64,000 nt of DNA. Origin: Pestalotiopsis fici W106-1 (lineage: Eukaryota > Ascomycota > Sordariomycetes > Amphisphaeriales > Sporocadaceae). The notes under the pieces were generated by a model. The model saw nothing but the letters and a program-made list of their open reading frames with translations. It was not told the DNA's origin and made no database searches. The stretch is taken from assembly GCF_000516985.1 (NCBI RefSeq), contig NW_006917092.1, forward strand, positions 3,550,619-3,614,618, in the 5' to 3' direction. A program made the position numbers and the translations under genes. Positions 13,183 through 23,805 of this stretch are shown one piece after another; positions within the stretch are counted from its first letter, which is position 1; every line of letters starts with the position of its first letter.

Positions 13183-14350
13183 TTAGATGATTTCCGACAT
13201 ACCTTGAACCTGGACGCTGTGATTGCCACTTGCCGGCTCGCCTAGGCCAATGGGAAAAATGCCAAAAGGACTACGTGTGCCGCTTTCTTTAGTGTCGTTG
13301 GAGACAGGTGCTGTTAACCGCAATAAGTTCATCGGTTGTGGATCCTCCAAGATACCTTCACTATTCTCCAGTTTCATTGTGGATGCAATTGTGAGAAGAT
13401 CACGTAAAGAGTGTTGGCGAGATCCCCTTTCAGGCAAAGGCCATAGCCCTTTCTCGACAAGTGATGTCATCAAAGATCCAAGCATGACTAAATGACAATG
13501 CCTCTGCGTACGGTAGCATTTGTTCTGAATGCCTTGCGAAGGAATTACTTGGGACGATCTTGGCACAAAATCATCCACGGCATCTTGAAATACATCATAG
13601 ATGTCAGCAACGGCTTTATCGCTCGCTGCTTGTGCTTTCTCTAGTATCATATTAACATGGGAACAAGGTGCAGTGGGGCCGGAAGGGGCGAGTACCTATG
13701 AGGCCAGGAGGTTGAGGGCCGTCGAATTCCCAATGTTTCAAATTAAATACCATCTCTTTCAGGGTGTTTTCCACCAGACATTGATCACCGAGCTCCCAAG
13801 CAATCCAAAGCTGTTTATGGAGAACCCATGGATAATCCGTCTTACGAACCAGCGTCCAACCGGAGGCATACTGATCACGCAGAGGCTGGAGCCACGACTT
13901 TGCCCATGGCCGGAGTACCTTTGCCAGATCGTACTTGTCGCTCAAGACAGTTAGCTCGTACAATCTCGGTATAGAGTCTCGCGATTTTAGGGACTCTAGG
14001 CTCTCAAATCGGCTGTGGATGATGTTGAGTATGGTAGTCATGGGCTCTACCTTATCATCTGGAAGCTCAACGATCCACTCGGCTTGACCTGGGTTGCTTG
14101 AACCGCGTGACTCCCCCCAAGGCCCGTACAACATTGATTTCCAGATTGTTGACGCCCTAGAAAGCGTCTTTGATTCGCATACGAATACAGTAGCCGTCCG
14201 ATGTCCATGGCCATCATCGGAGCCGATACATTCCGTGGTTCCGACGCGAAGGTGCAAGTCTCCATCAGGGTCTACCACGACTTTCGCGTCCGTTGTGGGC
14301 AGACCTGGACATGGCTTTGTGATAGAGCACCGACGGATGCGACGAGGCAT
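13183..14350 (-). CDS. BTB/POZ domain protein
   Basis: Two exons, complement(13183..13640, 13696..14350), 370 aa; the intron has a GTACTC donor and CTAG acceptor. Residues 25-130 show the layout of fungal BTB proteins: a DPDGDLHLRVG strand, then FVCESKTLSRAS (the family's conserved segment after which residues become buried), then WKSML. An alpha-helical region follows with LYELTVLSDKYD, the usual segment after the BTB core in this family. The C-terminal half has no recognised domain. Fungal proteins of this type are mostly uncharacterised; BTB domains form dimers and can recruit Cul3 ubiquitin ligases, but no second domain here indicates which role applies. No signal peptide or membrane segment. 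Confidence 0.8.
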
Positions 14351-15695
14351 GGCTTGATATGCAGCCCAAACAGCATACGAGGCTGAGTGCTATCATTCCC
14401 AGCTAAGTGGTTATCTCGACTGGTGAGTTTTGTTCACCAATTTGTGCCAAGGTCACGTGATTTGGCTGAACAAATTTTGATGGGCGGGGCGGCCGAAATC
14501 GTTCCATTGTACAGAGTATTTTGGTTTGCCCGAATCTCGCGAGTTGCACAAATGAAGCATGGACTTTGTTCCTACTTCCCGTAGAAATCCTCTGAGTAGG
14601 TGCTAGGTAACCCATTATTATGAATCTTTTGTACAAAGCTCTAGGCTACTACTCGGTAGGCTAATCACTGCACCTAGAATGATTCGCTCGCTGTGATATA
14701 CGCCGGGGCATGCTGAAGCCATTATAGCGCTGCCAGGTTGCCATGCTCGCAGTCCAGGACCCCTAAAATGCGGAGAACACATCTCTTCATAGCAGATGGA
14801 TGAATGACAGAGGCAGCCAAGCAGCTAGTCCACAGGTACCTATAGTATTTTTCATCTTCATACCTGCTTATTCTAGGAATCATAGTTTCGTGCCTTGCTG
14901 GCAGGGCAAATGGAATCCAAACTGCATCAAAGCTTACTGACTTTGCATGCTAGTCGTGTGTTACTCCGAGGCTAGGCGTGGCTGGTCCGAAACGGTACGA
15001 TCAACACCACTGATCAACAACACAAACCCACAGTTTCCCCGCTCGCTGTACGAAACTTCTACTTTGGGTCCTGGCTTGGCGTTCTTTCAAAACCTAGAAG
15101 ACTTAATCCCAGTAGTCTTTTACGCGATGACTGCAAACGAGAACTCGTTACAGTCAGCTCGACTTTGCAGTTGATGACACTCTCTTGTGATTGCGTAAAT
15201 CATTACCCAATAATCACCATTTAGCAAGAGACTATCATTTATTCACAAACAAGAACGGAGTAATCAACGGTCTTATTCAATCTATCTGGCAATATGACAT
15301 CACAAAAGTATGATGATCCCGCCCTGTGCTTCATTGCCTCGGTAATCTTACTCAGCTTCTCGGGGCATCTTGTACTGTTTACGTTCAAGATGAACTTGAT
15401 GATAAGGCATGTTATGCAATATATTGCTGCGATGTAACCTGGCTGCATAATCAAGCGGGTGATGAAGTAGAAGAAGCCAATCATATCCTTCTTCGTGTTG
15501 GCTATGCCTGCAGTGACCGTCTACGTTTGTCACACCCGTTCCTTGTAGCCTTGTTGCATACCGGGTCATACTGGGTCAGAATACTTATATATTGACTTTG
15601 ACTGATTGCGGACTGTTTTACACGCGACGAAATATTGGCCTTTCCAGACTTCTACAAGCTTCGTTCAAACTTGTCAACAAAATTCAATCAAAGCA
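14351..15695. other. Intergenic, border of the accessory block
   Basis: About 1.3 kb between the BTB gene and the O-methyltransferase. No protein frame with ATG and domain support. A TATA-like element near the 3' end is listed separately. Confidence 0.6.
15586..15592 (+). promoter_or_regulatory. TATA-box-like element of the O-methyltransferase gene
   Basis: TATATAT about 105 bp upstream of the ATG at 15696, a spacing like that of the GH7 and CVNH genes of this window. Core-promoter role inferred. Confidence 0.4.
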
Positions 15696-16999
15696 ATGGC
15701 GACTCCCGGGCTTCGGAAGGTTGCTGAACTTGATGCCATTCAGGTTGATGATTTTGCCGACGAGTCGGAACGATACGCTGCGAAAGAGGCTGCACTTCGG
15801 CTTCTCAGGCGCGTTGAAACGCCGATTGAGCAGGTCTGGTCCCTCACCTTGGATGCACCCGGGGTCATCGCCTCTCTAGAAGTTTGTTTGAACTTGGGAA
15901 TTTGGACAAAATGGCGAGAGTCAATCGATGGAACCAAGGATTCGGCCCGGAGCATCGATGATATCGTCAGAATGTGCACCGAGAGCGTTGAACCAAATCT
16001 ACTCCGTGAGGAATATCTACTACAATGCCCGAAACAATGCTAACTCTCTTATAGGTCGACTCTTGCGCGCCATTGCTTCTTCGAGACTGTTAGAGGAGGT
16101 AGGCGTGGATACTTGGAAGCCGACACCGCTCACAGTGGCACTTGGCAACAAAGACACTCATCTTGGTGGAATGGTCGAATGGGGGTATGTTGATTTACTA
16201 ATGACTGATTATTCTTACATATTGCTTACCTCTTCTTAGGTCACACTTTAGCCTCGTCGCAGGTGCCAACCTGCCCGGGTTCCTAAAGAGACACGGATAT
16301 CAAGATCCACGTGATGCCGATAAATTCGACAACAATACCGATCTCTTTGGCAAAAACTTTTTTAGCCTTTGCAGCTCTGATCCCATCAAGAATCGAGTCT
16401 TCATGGAGATGATGACTTCATGGCAAGTGCAAAAGGTGGACTGGACACAAGTCTACGATACCAAAAGGATTGTTGACGGCGCCAACCTTTCTCAACCCCT
16501 TTTCGTGGACGTGGGCGGGATGCATGGTATCGACGCCGCCAGGCTGCTGGCTCGTCATCCCGATCTTCCAGAACACACACTCTTTCTACAAGATTTACCA
16601 CATGTCGTTGCGTCAGAAGCACACCCGATAGACAAGCGCATTACAAAGGTGGCACACGACTTCTTCGAGCCGCAGCCGATAGTGGACGCCAGAGCGTACT
16701 TTCTTCACGCCGTGTCGCATGACTGGTCAGACACTGACTGTCTGCGAATCTTCAAGAACATTACACCCGCGATGAAGAGGGGATACTCCAAGTTGTTGAT
16801 ATACGAGGTTGTCCTGCCTCCAACGGGGGCCAATTCGATTCAAAGTGGCCTGGATCTGACCCTCATGATTGTACTTTCCAGTTTTGAGCGTACAGAGCAA
16901 GATTGGTACGGGCTACTAGAAAAGGCTGGTTTGCGAATTGTGAGTATTTCTCGACGGCCCGGTGCGGTTGAGAGCGTCATTGAGGCAGAGTTGGCTTGA
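15696..16999 (+). CDS. SAM-dependent O-methyltransferase (COMT-like, secondary metabolism type)
   Basis: Three exons, join(15696..16005, 16055..16184, 16240..16999), 399 aa, the usual size for fungal class II O-methyltransferases. The N-terminal half is the helical dimerisation region. The Rossmann domain has SAM motif I VDVGGMHG at about 236-243 (a Gly replaced by Met compared with the common GGGxG). After it come the LQDLPHVV segment, the conserved FFEPQP, and SHDWSD, whose His (about residue 307) is the catalytic base in plant and fungal homologues. Family knowledge: these enzymes methylate phenolic hydroxyls of polyketides or phenylpropanoids using SAM in the cytosol. It is the first gene of a run of oxidative and tailoring genes ending with an MFS pump, which suggests a biosynthetic role. 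The substrate cannot be read from sequence. Confidence 0.88.
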
Positions 17000-17688
17000 G
17001 CTGGACATCATATCTCACGCCTGAAGTCGAAATCGATATCAATATGACCGTGAACCACAAGGGAAAGCTATCTACAATCGCCGTTCAAGGTGGATCTACG
17101 GCGGTTTTGAGAGTTTTGTGGGAGGTTGCCTTTGGCGAAATGCTTGCGAGCTTTTTCATACGTCTTATTAGTAAAAGCACATACCGTCTCGCTCATATTG
17201 AGCAAGTGAGTTTAATTCAGAAGTCCTTATCTCGATCATTACAATTTCCCAATCCATGGTCATGAAAGATTTAATCTCTAGCTGCATGTCATATCTCTCC
17301 AAATCATCGGTGCAGATGATATCTCAGACCGCCACTGGCCCGGGCTGCTGTAGTACCCGTATCATTACCCGGCGTTTTTATCCCACGCACGCAGTCTACT
17401 CAGCCTTTCAACGAATATAACGGTAATGTTGCATTAAATTCCGGGAAGAAGTGCGATTCGCTGAGAATAAATGACGCGGAGATCGTACATGAATTACGGC
17501 GGCTACAATATTATATACGGCTCTAGCCATTATCACGGCCCATTGATTGACAAAGATGCCTACATATGATAGTAGTCCCAGATGACTATTTTATATCTTT
17601 GGGAGACATAAAGCTACTCGTCTCCATTCTTCTTGCTCTGATAGATTTTGAAAGATCCAAAGTCGAGGCCCAAACCGATACAACTACC
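17000..17688. other. Intergenic
   Basis: About 690 bp between the O-methyltransferase stop and the DUF1996 gene. An 89-codon frame at 16996-17265 overlaps the methyltransferase end and has no domain. A TATATA sits at 17512-17517, about 170 bp before the next ATG. Confidence 0.55.
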
Positions 17689-19007
17689 ATGCATTTACCA
17701 CTGCTCACATTCACCACACTGGTGCCAGTAGTGTTGGGGCAGGCGAGAGGAGATGGCAATTTTCTACGTTTCGGATGTTCTCAACTTGTTGTCGAGCGTA
17801 TTGACCCCCTCGTCGCTCCAGGCTTGAACCCATCACCACACACCCATCAAGTCGTTGGTGGAAACAGCTTCAACGCTACAGTAAGAATCTGCTCGTCTTA
17901 CTAGATGCGCAATCGCTAATATTGGATTCAGATGGACCCGAGCACTATTGATCCACCCGCACAGTCGACATGTACGTCGTGCATCTATACAGCGGACAAA
18001 AGCAACTATTGGACAGCCTCCATCTACTTCCAATCCCCCGAGAACGGTACCTTCAAGCGTGTTCCACAAATGGCCAACGGCCGCCTCAATCGAACGCTGT
18101 TGGAGCAAGACGGCGGTATTACCGTGTACTATATGCGGCCGTTCAGTGGGACAAACAAGAACACGACAGTCTTCCCTCCAGTATGTACCCATTGTCGCTG
18201 AAGAAAAGAGGTTGATCTGACATGACGGCACACACTCAGGGATTTCGAATGTTGGCTGGCGATCCTACCCTGCGTAACCGAACGGACAGCTTTGCCAACA
18301 TCTGCCACCGTTGCCTGGCAGCCAGCGACCGTCTCATGGGCGGCGATGGCGCACCGTGCGATGCGAATGACTTTAAATCCTTCCCTCCTAAGATGTGCGC
18401 GGGAGGCATTCGTGCGACTGTGATATTTCCATCCTGCTGGGACGGAAAGAACTTGGACAGTCCCGATCACAGGACGCACGTCGCATACGGTCCCGGACAA
18501 GCGCTGGCGGGCGACCAGTGCCCCGATACACACCCTGTCAGAATACCACAAGTAATGTATGAGATCATGTACGACACGACCCAGTTCAACAATCCAGACT
18601 ATTGGAAGGATGGTAAGCAGCCATTTGTGTACAGTTTTGGCGATCCGTAAGTGAACACCCCTTTGCGATAATCAATCGGCCATGAAAACTGGCACTGACC
18701 AGCATGATGAATCTAGGACTGGTTACGGTGCGCACGGTGACTATCTCTTTGGCTGGAAGGATGATGCCCTTCAGCGCGCCATGGATGGCCTCGGGACCAC
18801 ATGCGCCAGTGAAGATTGTACCCAGGTGCTCGACATTCAGTCCGGAAACGACGCCATCGCTTGTACCAAAGCCCAGCAGGCAACGGAGGATGTGGGGTCC
18901 TCGAATTGTGAGTATAACACTGACAACGTCTCAAAAATTGACAGACTGGTCCACTGATACAGATCGCAGGGCTCAAGACACTCCCGGGAGGTATGCCGAT
19001 CATGTAG
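17689..19007 (+). CDS. Secreted DUF1996 family protein
   Basis: Five exons, join(17689..17880, 17932..18180, 18240..18646, 18717..18907, 18970..19007), 358 aa. An N-terminal signal peptide of about 18 residues ends near VLGQA. The mature protein opens with the DUF1996 hallmarks: FGCSQLVVERIDPLV and the HTHQVVGGNSF segment (about 51-61). Later come GGIRA, FPSCWDGKNLDSPDH, and the DPTGYGAHGDYLFGW segment restored by splicing; the C terminus reads WLKTLPGG. The family is common in filamentous ascomycetes and basidiomycetes and is extracellular or wall-associated, with no established activity. The last exon is only 38 nt, and a competing acceptor 7 nt upstream would give a longer C terminus (see findings). 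The gene lies inside the tailoring-gene block but has no obvious enzymatic link to it. Confidence 0.88.
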
Positions 19008-19802
19008 GCGTGGGGCTGAGGGTACTCTTATGGCCGACGCGGGACTTCGGAGCCGGACTTGTGACATGGGAGGTTCTCCATTATAATGCAATACCTATCT
19101 AGGTATCCAAACAGATTGGTCACCGCAGTCATCATGCGCAATATAGAAATTTCTCCTTGTCCTATGACCATACTGTGTACACTACCGTGAGCCCAAGCCC
19201 TGGCACTCATGGGGTGGTGACATGCGCCAAGCTTGCATCGGATATGCACAAGGACTTGTCAGCGGCTCAGAATTCTCTTCAAGTACAATGTCCGATTCCC
19301 GGACAATCATTAACATTCAACACCCACTCGCCACATCATCATGTCCTCCTCTTATCCGAATCACACGCGAGCTGCAGGTACACAAGACAACTGTACCCAA
19401 TGACCGATACCCCGGATTTCGGATCCGCTATATGCCCTTTCACCCCACATTCCGTTCGGCAATTCGCCCGGAGAAGCGATTTTCTGTCACAAGCCTGAAA
19501 CCATCAACTCGCAATTGCTCTGCCCCGACACTTATCAGCTGCAATCTACAACTCTCAACAATTACGACATGCATTGCGATTTTCACCCCACAATCTGTCC
19601 GATGCCGCTTACGAAGCACAACGTGAGCTGCCTCATTCGGAAGTCGATGATCTGTAATGGAATCGTAATTCCGACGGCCGATGTATAACTTTGACCTGGC
19701 CTGTACTGATACAGATATCAGTCCTATATCATTGCACCTCTGTGTTGTTTGCTTTATCTTTACATGTTACATGATTCATATTGAAGAAAGTCAATAACCA
19801 GG
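19008..19802. other. Intergenic, no supported gene
   Basis: Two overlapping open frames (19157-19498 and 19222-19626) have no recognisable domain, and neither joins the neighbouring genes through good splice sites except the alternative DUF1996 3' end to 19102. Probably noncoding. Confidence 0.5.
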
Positions 19803-20392
19803 ATGGCCACTTTTGAAATCTACGAGGTTCCAGCATCTCTGACCTTTCAGGATTATGTGAATATCTGTCAATGCGCAAGGACGCTTGCCGACGGTTATGA
19901 CCGCAAGGTATGTGTGGCACGAATCTGATAAACGTTGGCCAGAAGTCGCTAACAAGAAGGCTGTAGGACAAGGCGCGTGTCTACGCATCGCTAACTCCGG
20001 ATGAGGTGGTGGTCGACTATTCCAAAGTGAACAAGGAATGGGGCCGCATTTCGTACACGACGCAAAAGTTTGTTGACCTGTGGATGGGTCCCGAGCACCT
20101 GGGCGTCAAGGCCCTGGCCACGCAGCACTTGCTGGGCATACCCTACTTCAAGTCGGTCACGGATGAAGAGATTGTGGTCGAGTGGCATCAGTTGGCCAGC
20201 CACGCCAGACGGGAGAAGGGGGCTGACCACTCTGACCCCATGGCCAAGATCGTGGAGACTAGCGATGGACGTAGCTGGATGCAGCAGAAGTATGTCAAGG
20301 TTGGCACAGCCTGGAGAATTCGGGAGATCAGGCCCGAGGCCATTTACCACACTGGCGATTGGCAACAGGTCAGAAGAGCGGATGAAGAGTAA
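19803..20392 (+). CDS. Scytalone dehydratase-like protein (SnoaL/NTF2-like fold)
   Basis: Two exons, join(19803..19907, 19967..20392), 176 aa, close to the 172 aa of characterised scytalone dehydratases; the 59-nt intron joins GYDRK to DKARV. Residues matching the known active site are visible: Tyr32 and Asp33 in ADGYDRKD, Tyr53 in VVDYSK, His89 in ATQHLLG and His109 in EWHQL. The Ser of the late SxN pair is kept (GRS, near 131), but the Asn position appears to be Met. Family knowledge: these enzymes dehydrate hydroxynaphthalene-type intermediates in DHN-melanin and related polyketide pathways; related proteins act as dehydratases or cyclases in other aromatic polyketide clusters. The gene is back to back with the 3' end of an FAD monooxygenase and near an O-methyltransferase and an SDR, suggesting an aromatic polyketide-like pathway. 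Whether it acts on scytalone itself is doubtful because the lining differs. Confidence 0.82.
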
Positions 20393-20819
20393 TAGTGCCC
20401 CTACTTGTCCATATAATACGCATGCGACATGACGGAGGACTGGAATGAAGTGTATTATCACGGATTGCATGCAACTATAGAGCGATAGAAACTCGTCGGA
20501 AAGTTCAAATAGGGTGGAGTGCTGGTATCCATTCCAGTTTGAAGTACTCAATGCGAACTCAGTACGTCATGACACATGATCAAGCTGACGCGCGAATCTA
20601 ATAAGAAGTTGTTATATCTCATATTCGAATATAAACTACGAATCTGAAAATTCTATATATGTCTATCTACTTGTCTATCTATGTGGTCGTCTATTTACAT
20701 GAATTATCCGAAATGATCCCATCCAGATTCTATACTACAGATCCGCTAAACTAGAACGCTATCATTTGTTTTGGGCCCTGGCGAGCCTGGGGCACATCGC
20801 TAATCTTGGGCTTATTCCC
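20393..20819. other. Convergent intergenic spacer
   Basis: 3' ends of the dehydratase-like gene and the FAD monooxygenase. AT-rich with repeated TCTATCTA-like runs near 20660-20690. No gene seen. Confidence 0.6.
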
Positions 20820-22079
20820 CTACTCCATCTCTGCGGGCGGCCCGTGCGACGAAAACAGCTCGGCCAGTTTAGGCGCCGCTCCAGGGCTGGTGAAGAGCCC
20901 CAAGTTTCGCCATGTTTCCTCGGCCGTCTCTTCGGATCTCTCAAAAAGTTGCTTCTCGATATCAGGCAGAGCAGATTCGAGTGCCCCGTTGAACGCCTTT
21001 AATCCATTGGAACTGCCGTTTGCCGCATCCCATGCACTCTTGATGACTGTGGAAAAGTCGAGAGCATCGCGCATTGCCAGATTGACGCCCTCTCCTGCGA
21101 ATGGAGTCATCAAATGTGCTGCATCGCCAATTAAAGAGACACCGGCCTTATGCTGCCACGCTAATTGGCCGACAGGAAGCATGTACAAGGGCTTGATATC
21201 CAGAGGGCCAGACTGATCCTCGAGTCCGCGAATAATCAGTTCTTGCAGCTTGGGCCCAAAAGTTCCAAATGTCATCCACCTGCCGTCACCGGATTCGAGG
21301 CTCAGCAGCTTGTCCTTTGCCTCGGCGGCCGTTGCCTTGCCCAGTCCACTAAACTCTGCCACCCCGTCCTCAGTGGTCTTGAGGGCCAGGTAAATTCTCG
21401 CGGCTCCACGTACGCCGCGCTGGCACATGACGACATTGCCGTCGTCGCCCGGAGCGGCAAACGTGCCGGGGCCGACAAACTCGGCGAGGTGAGGATAGCG
21501 AGTGGTGAAGTCGGGGATGGTGAGCGTGATAAAGGTCACGCCGCTGTAGTGAGGCTTCTTGTCCGTGAGCTGGGATCGGATGCGCGACCAGGCACCGTCG
21601 GCGCCAATCACCAAGTCTACAGTGCTAGTGCCCCTCGATCCAAAGTCCAGGATATACTGACTCGCGCTGCTGCTGGGGGTCGCCTGCAAAAGCTTGTGTT
21701 CCCACGAGATGCACTCGGCGGGAATGTGAGACAACAAGAGCTTGGTGAGGTCGTGCCGCGATATCTCTGGCCGGCCACCACTGCCAGAGTCGGCGTGCAG
21801 AATATTGCCTTCTTTATCAGCAATCACGTCTGCTTCTTCGCATTGCCCAGTGAGTCCGATGAACTCGTCGTATAGATTGCAGGCCCGGATAGCAGACAGG
21901 CCGGTACCCTCGTTGAGGTTCAGCATGCCGGATTGTTGTGTGAACTCCTCATCGGTCGGTCTGGCACGCAGGTCATATATTTTGAAAGGTACGCCTTGTC
22001 TGTGCAAGAGGAGGCCCAAGGTCAGGCCGGCGGGACCAGCGCCTATAATGGCGATTTGAGGCTTGGCCGTGGACGCCAT
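20820..22079 (-). CDS. FAD-dependent monooxygenase, TetX/aromatic hydroxylase type
   Basis: Single exon, 419 aa. Three class A flavoprotein monooxygenase motifs are intact: GAGPAG at residues 13-18 (FAD ADP binding), GADGAWSRIR at 159-168 (the DG motif for FAD and NADPH), and GDAAHLMTPFAGEGVN at 318-333 (ribityl contact). An Arg in ISRHDL at 108 matches the FAD-contacting Arg of the family. The MTPFAGEGVNLAMRDA form of the third motif is the version seen in TetX-like tetracycline-modifying enzymes and many fungal tailoring hydroxylases. Family knowledge: hydroxylation or oxidative ring modification of an aromatic substrate with NADPH and O2, cytosolic. The missing introns contrast with its neighbours. 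It could be a biosynthetic hydroxylase or a detoxifying enzyme acting with the nearby efflux pump. Confidence 0.9.
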   Translation of the reverse strand: MASTAKPQIAIIGAGPAGLTLGLLLHRQGVPFKIYDLRARPTDEEFTQQSGMLNLNEGTGLSAIRACNLYDEFIGLTGQCEEADVIADKEGNILHADSGSGGRPEISRHDLTKLLLSHIPAECISWEHKLLQATPSSSASQYILDFGSRGTSTVDLVIGADGAWSRIRSQLTDKKPHYSGVTFITLTIPDFTTRYPHLAEFVGPGTFAAPGDDGNVVMCQRGVRGAARIYLALKTTEDGVAEFSGLGKATAAEAKDKLLSLESGDGRWMTFGTFGPKLQELIIRGLEDQSGPLDIKPLYMLPVGQLAWQHKAGVSLIGDAAHLMTPFAGEGVNLAMRDALDFSTVIKSAWDAANGSSNGLKAFNGALESALPDIEKQLFERSEETAEETWRNLGLFTSPGAAPKLAELFSSHGPPAEME

Positions 22080-23169
22080 GATGAATATGACTGCTGGCTT
22101 TGATGCTTGAAGTCTCGACTGGTTTGAGTATCGAATCGTTGTATGGTGAGTTTAATAGTGGTGCTATGCTTGATTGATTTCAATGTGAAGTCTAGTCTGG
22201 CATTTCAGCCATTACTTGGCATTCATGACTACATCTTATATACATATTATAGAGACATATAGTCAGATATCTCCTACTCTGACTCGGCCTTTTGAATCTT
22301 TGAGTCCAGTGGGTACCGGTAATGTCAAGTGTCTTGGATGTCCGAAGTCTGGTTTCGTCTGTTTGTCGGTCCTAGGTTGTCAGCTTTTCCGGATTTGGCC
22401 TTGGTGCCTACAGAAGTGCCGTGCTCCAAGCGACTCGAGCACCAAAACTTCGAACGGCTCGGGCCCGAACCTGTCAGAAGGGACCGAGACAATATTTGCT
22501 CCACCACGCTCGGGGGGCCTGAATGCCCGGGCCACGCAGAAGCCTGGCCTCTGACTGTAGCAGACATCAAATGATCTCCGTGCTGCCGTTCTACCAACCA
22601 GACCATCTCCGCATGCCGGAGTCGTCAAGTTTTGGCCTGTAATCTCTCATTTCGTGCCGGTCGCACTGCACCAAGAGTCTAATCGCACTTTTAATCATGC
22701 CAGAGCCGCACCACGCTCAGCCGATGTTGGTGGCTATTCTGACATCAGCCACAGCAAGTTCCTTTTTACGCTTATGCTTTTACATGTACCCGATCGTGTA
22801 TCTACTAATCCAACATATACAAATCAGGCATTTTGTAATTTGAGCTTTTCCGGTGCTTGATCAGTCGCTCCCCTATGCATATCGAGTTATCAGCCACAGC
22901 TTGACCTGTTGATAGTATACCTGGACACTTGCGTGGCAACCAAATTGATATGTGCAACACATGAAGAGATTTCCAAGAAAAGGTCTAACGAGCGACTATG
23001 CATGTATTTCTGTATCTAAACTGGCCAGTATGACAAAACAATGAAAGAGAAACGAGTGTCAAGAAGAAGAAACTAATTTTAGTTTGGGTGCATAACTTCA
23101 TACACCCACAGATCGAACAAATCCATCTCTAATCACGTCTACCCAATAAAGATTTAACCCAGCTAATTC
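22080..23169. other. Intergenic, no supported gene
   Basis: About 1.1 kb holding the promoter of the FAD monooxygenase and the 3' flank of the CVNH gene. A GC-rich patch near 22430-22640 carries short open frames on both strands but no domain and no canonical tRNA arms. Confidence 0.55.
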
Positions 23170-23805
23170 CTAGGTGCAACCAACATTGTTGTTGCATGTG
23201 CCCTGCCAGCAACATCCCAGATGACCGAAGCATGTGAGGTATCCATTGTCGTTGAAAACCATGAAATCTGACAGTTGTCTTAGTTTCTATCCACGCAAGT
23301 GCAGGGCAAAGGGGAGGAATGGAGAGAGAAATATTGTCCACTACTGGAACAATTGTTACTTACCGAGATCGATAGAGGTTGCAGCATTGTTTGGCAAGCA
23401 TTTTGCCGATAGAAAGTGCTCTCCCGTGAGCGACAGGCTATCGCAGCTGTCGGCAAATCTTCCACTAATAGGTAAAATCCAAGCCACGTCAGCCTCGATA
23501 AGGCCTTTTGATGAGATGAACGAGTGAAGAAGGACGCGAACTTACTTTTCGGCCGCACGCAGGATACCATTGTTGTTGGTAACGCACTTGTTCAGATCTA
23601 GAGCCGTCTGGGCCATGTCGCCCCCGCGCGTTCGGCACCAGCAGACGTAATTTGTGCCTTGGAGAAAGCACTGCGTACAGTCACCAACACGTTTGGCAAG
23701 AGCAGGCATCTCATCTGCAGCGGCCAGGTCTGCAGATCTAGCAGTCGGGCTGGCCAAAACCGCCAGACCACAGGCGAAAGCGGCGGAAAGAATAGAGAAG
23801 CGCAT
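23170..23805 (-). CDS. Secreted cyanovirin-N homology (CVNH) protein
   Basis: Three exons, complement(23170..23267, 23364..23464, 23546..23805), 152 aa; each junction keeps frame with GT-AG borders. A signal peptide of about 18-22 residues precedes the mature chain. The mature part shows two tandem CVNH-type repeats. Repeat 1 has YVCWCRTRGG followed by ALDLNKCVTNNNGIL. Repeat 2 has FADSCDSLSLTG, LSAKCLPN, then SIDLDFMVFNDNGYLTC. The C terminus is Cys-rich (GCCWQGTCNNN). The twofold pattern of a short Cys strand followed by (A/S)-(L/I)-D-L-x and NxNGxL is diagnostic of the CVNH fold. Family knowledge: CVNH proteins of ascomycetes are small mannose-type lectins, cytosolic or secreted, mostly of unknown biological role. 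A TATAAA element lies about 100 bp upstream of the start. It sits between two tailoring-enzyme genes. Confidence 0.85.

Noticed and set aside
19157..19626. Two overlapping plus-strand frames after the DUF1996 gene
   Set aside because: They overlap each other in different frames, have no recognisable domain and no convincing splice links.
22560..22640. tRNA-like stretch on the minus strand with a D-arm-like TGGTTGGTAGAA
   Set aside because: No GGTTCGAATC-type T arm or closing acceptor stem at the right distance.
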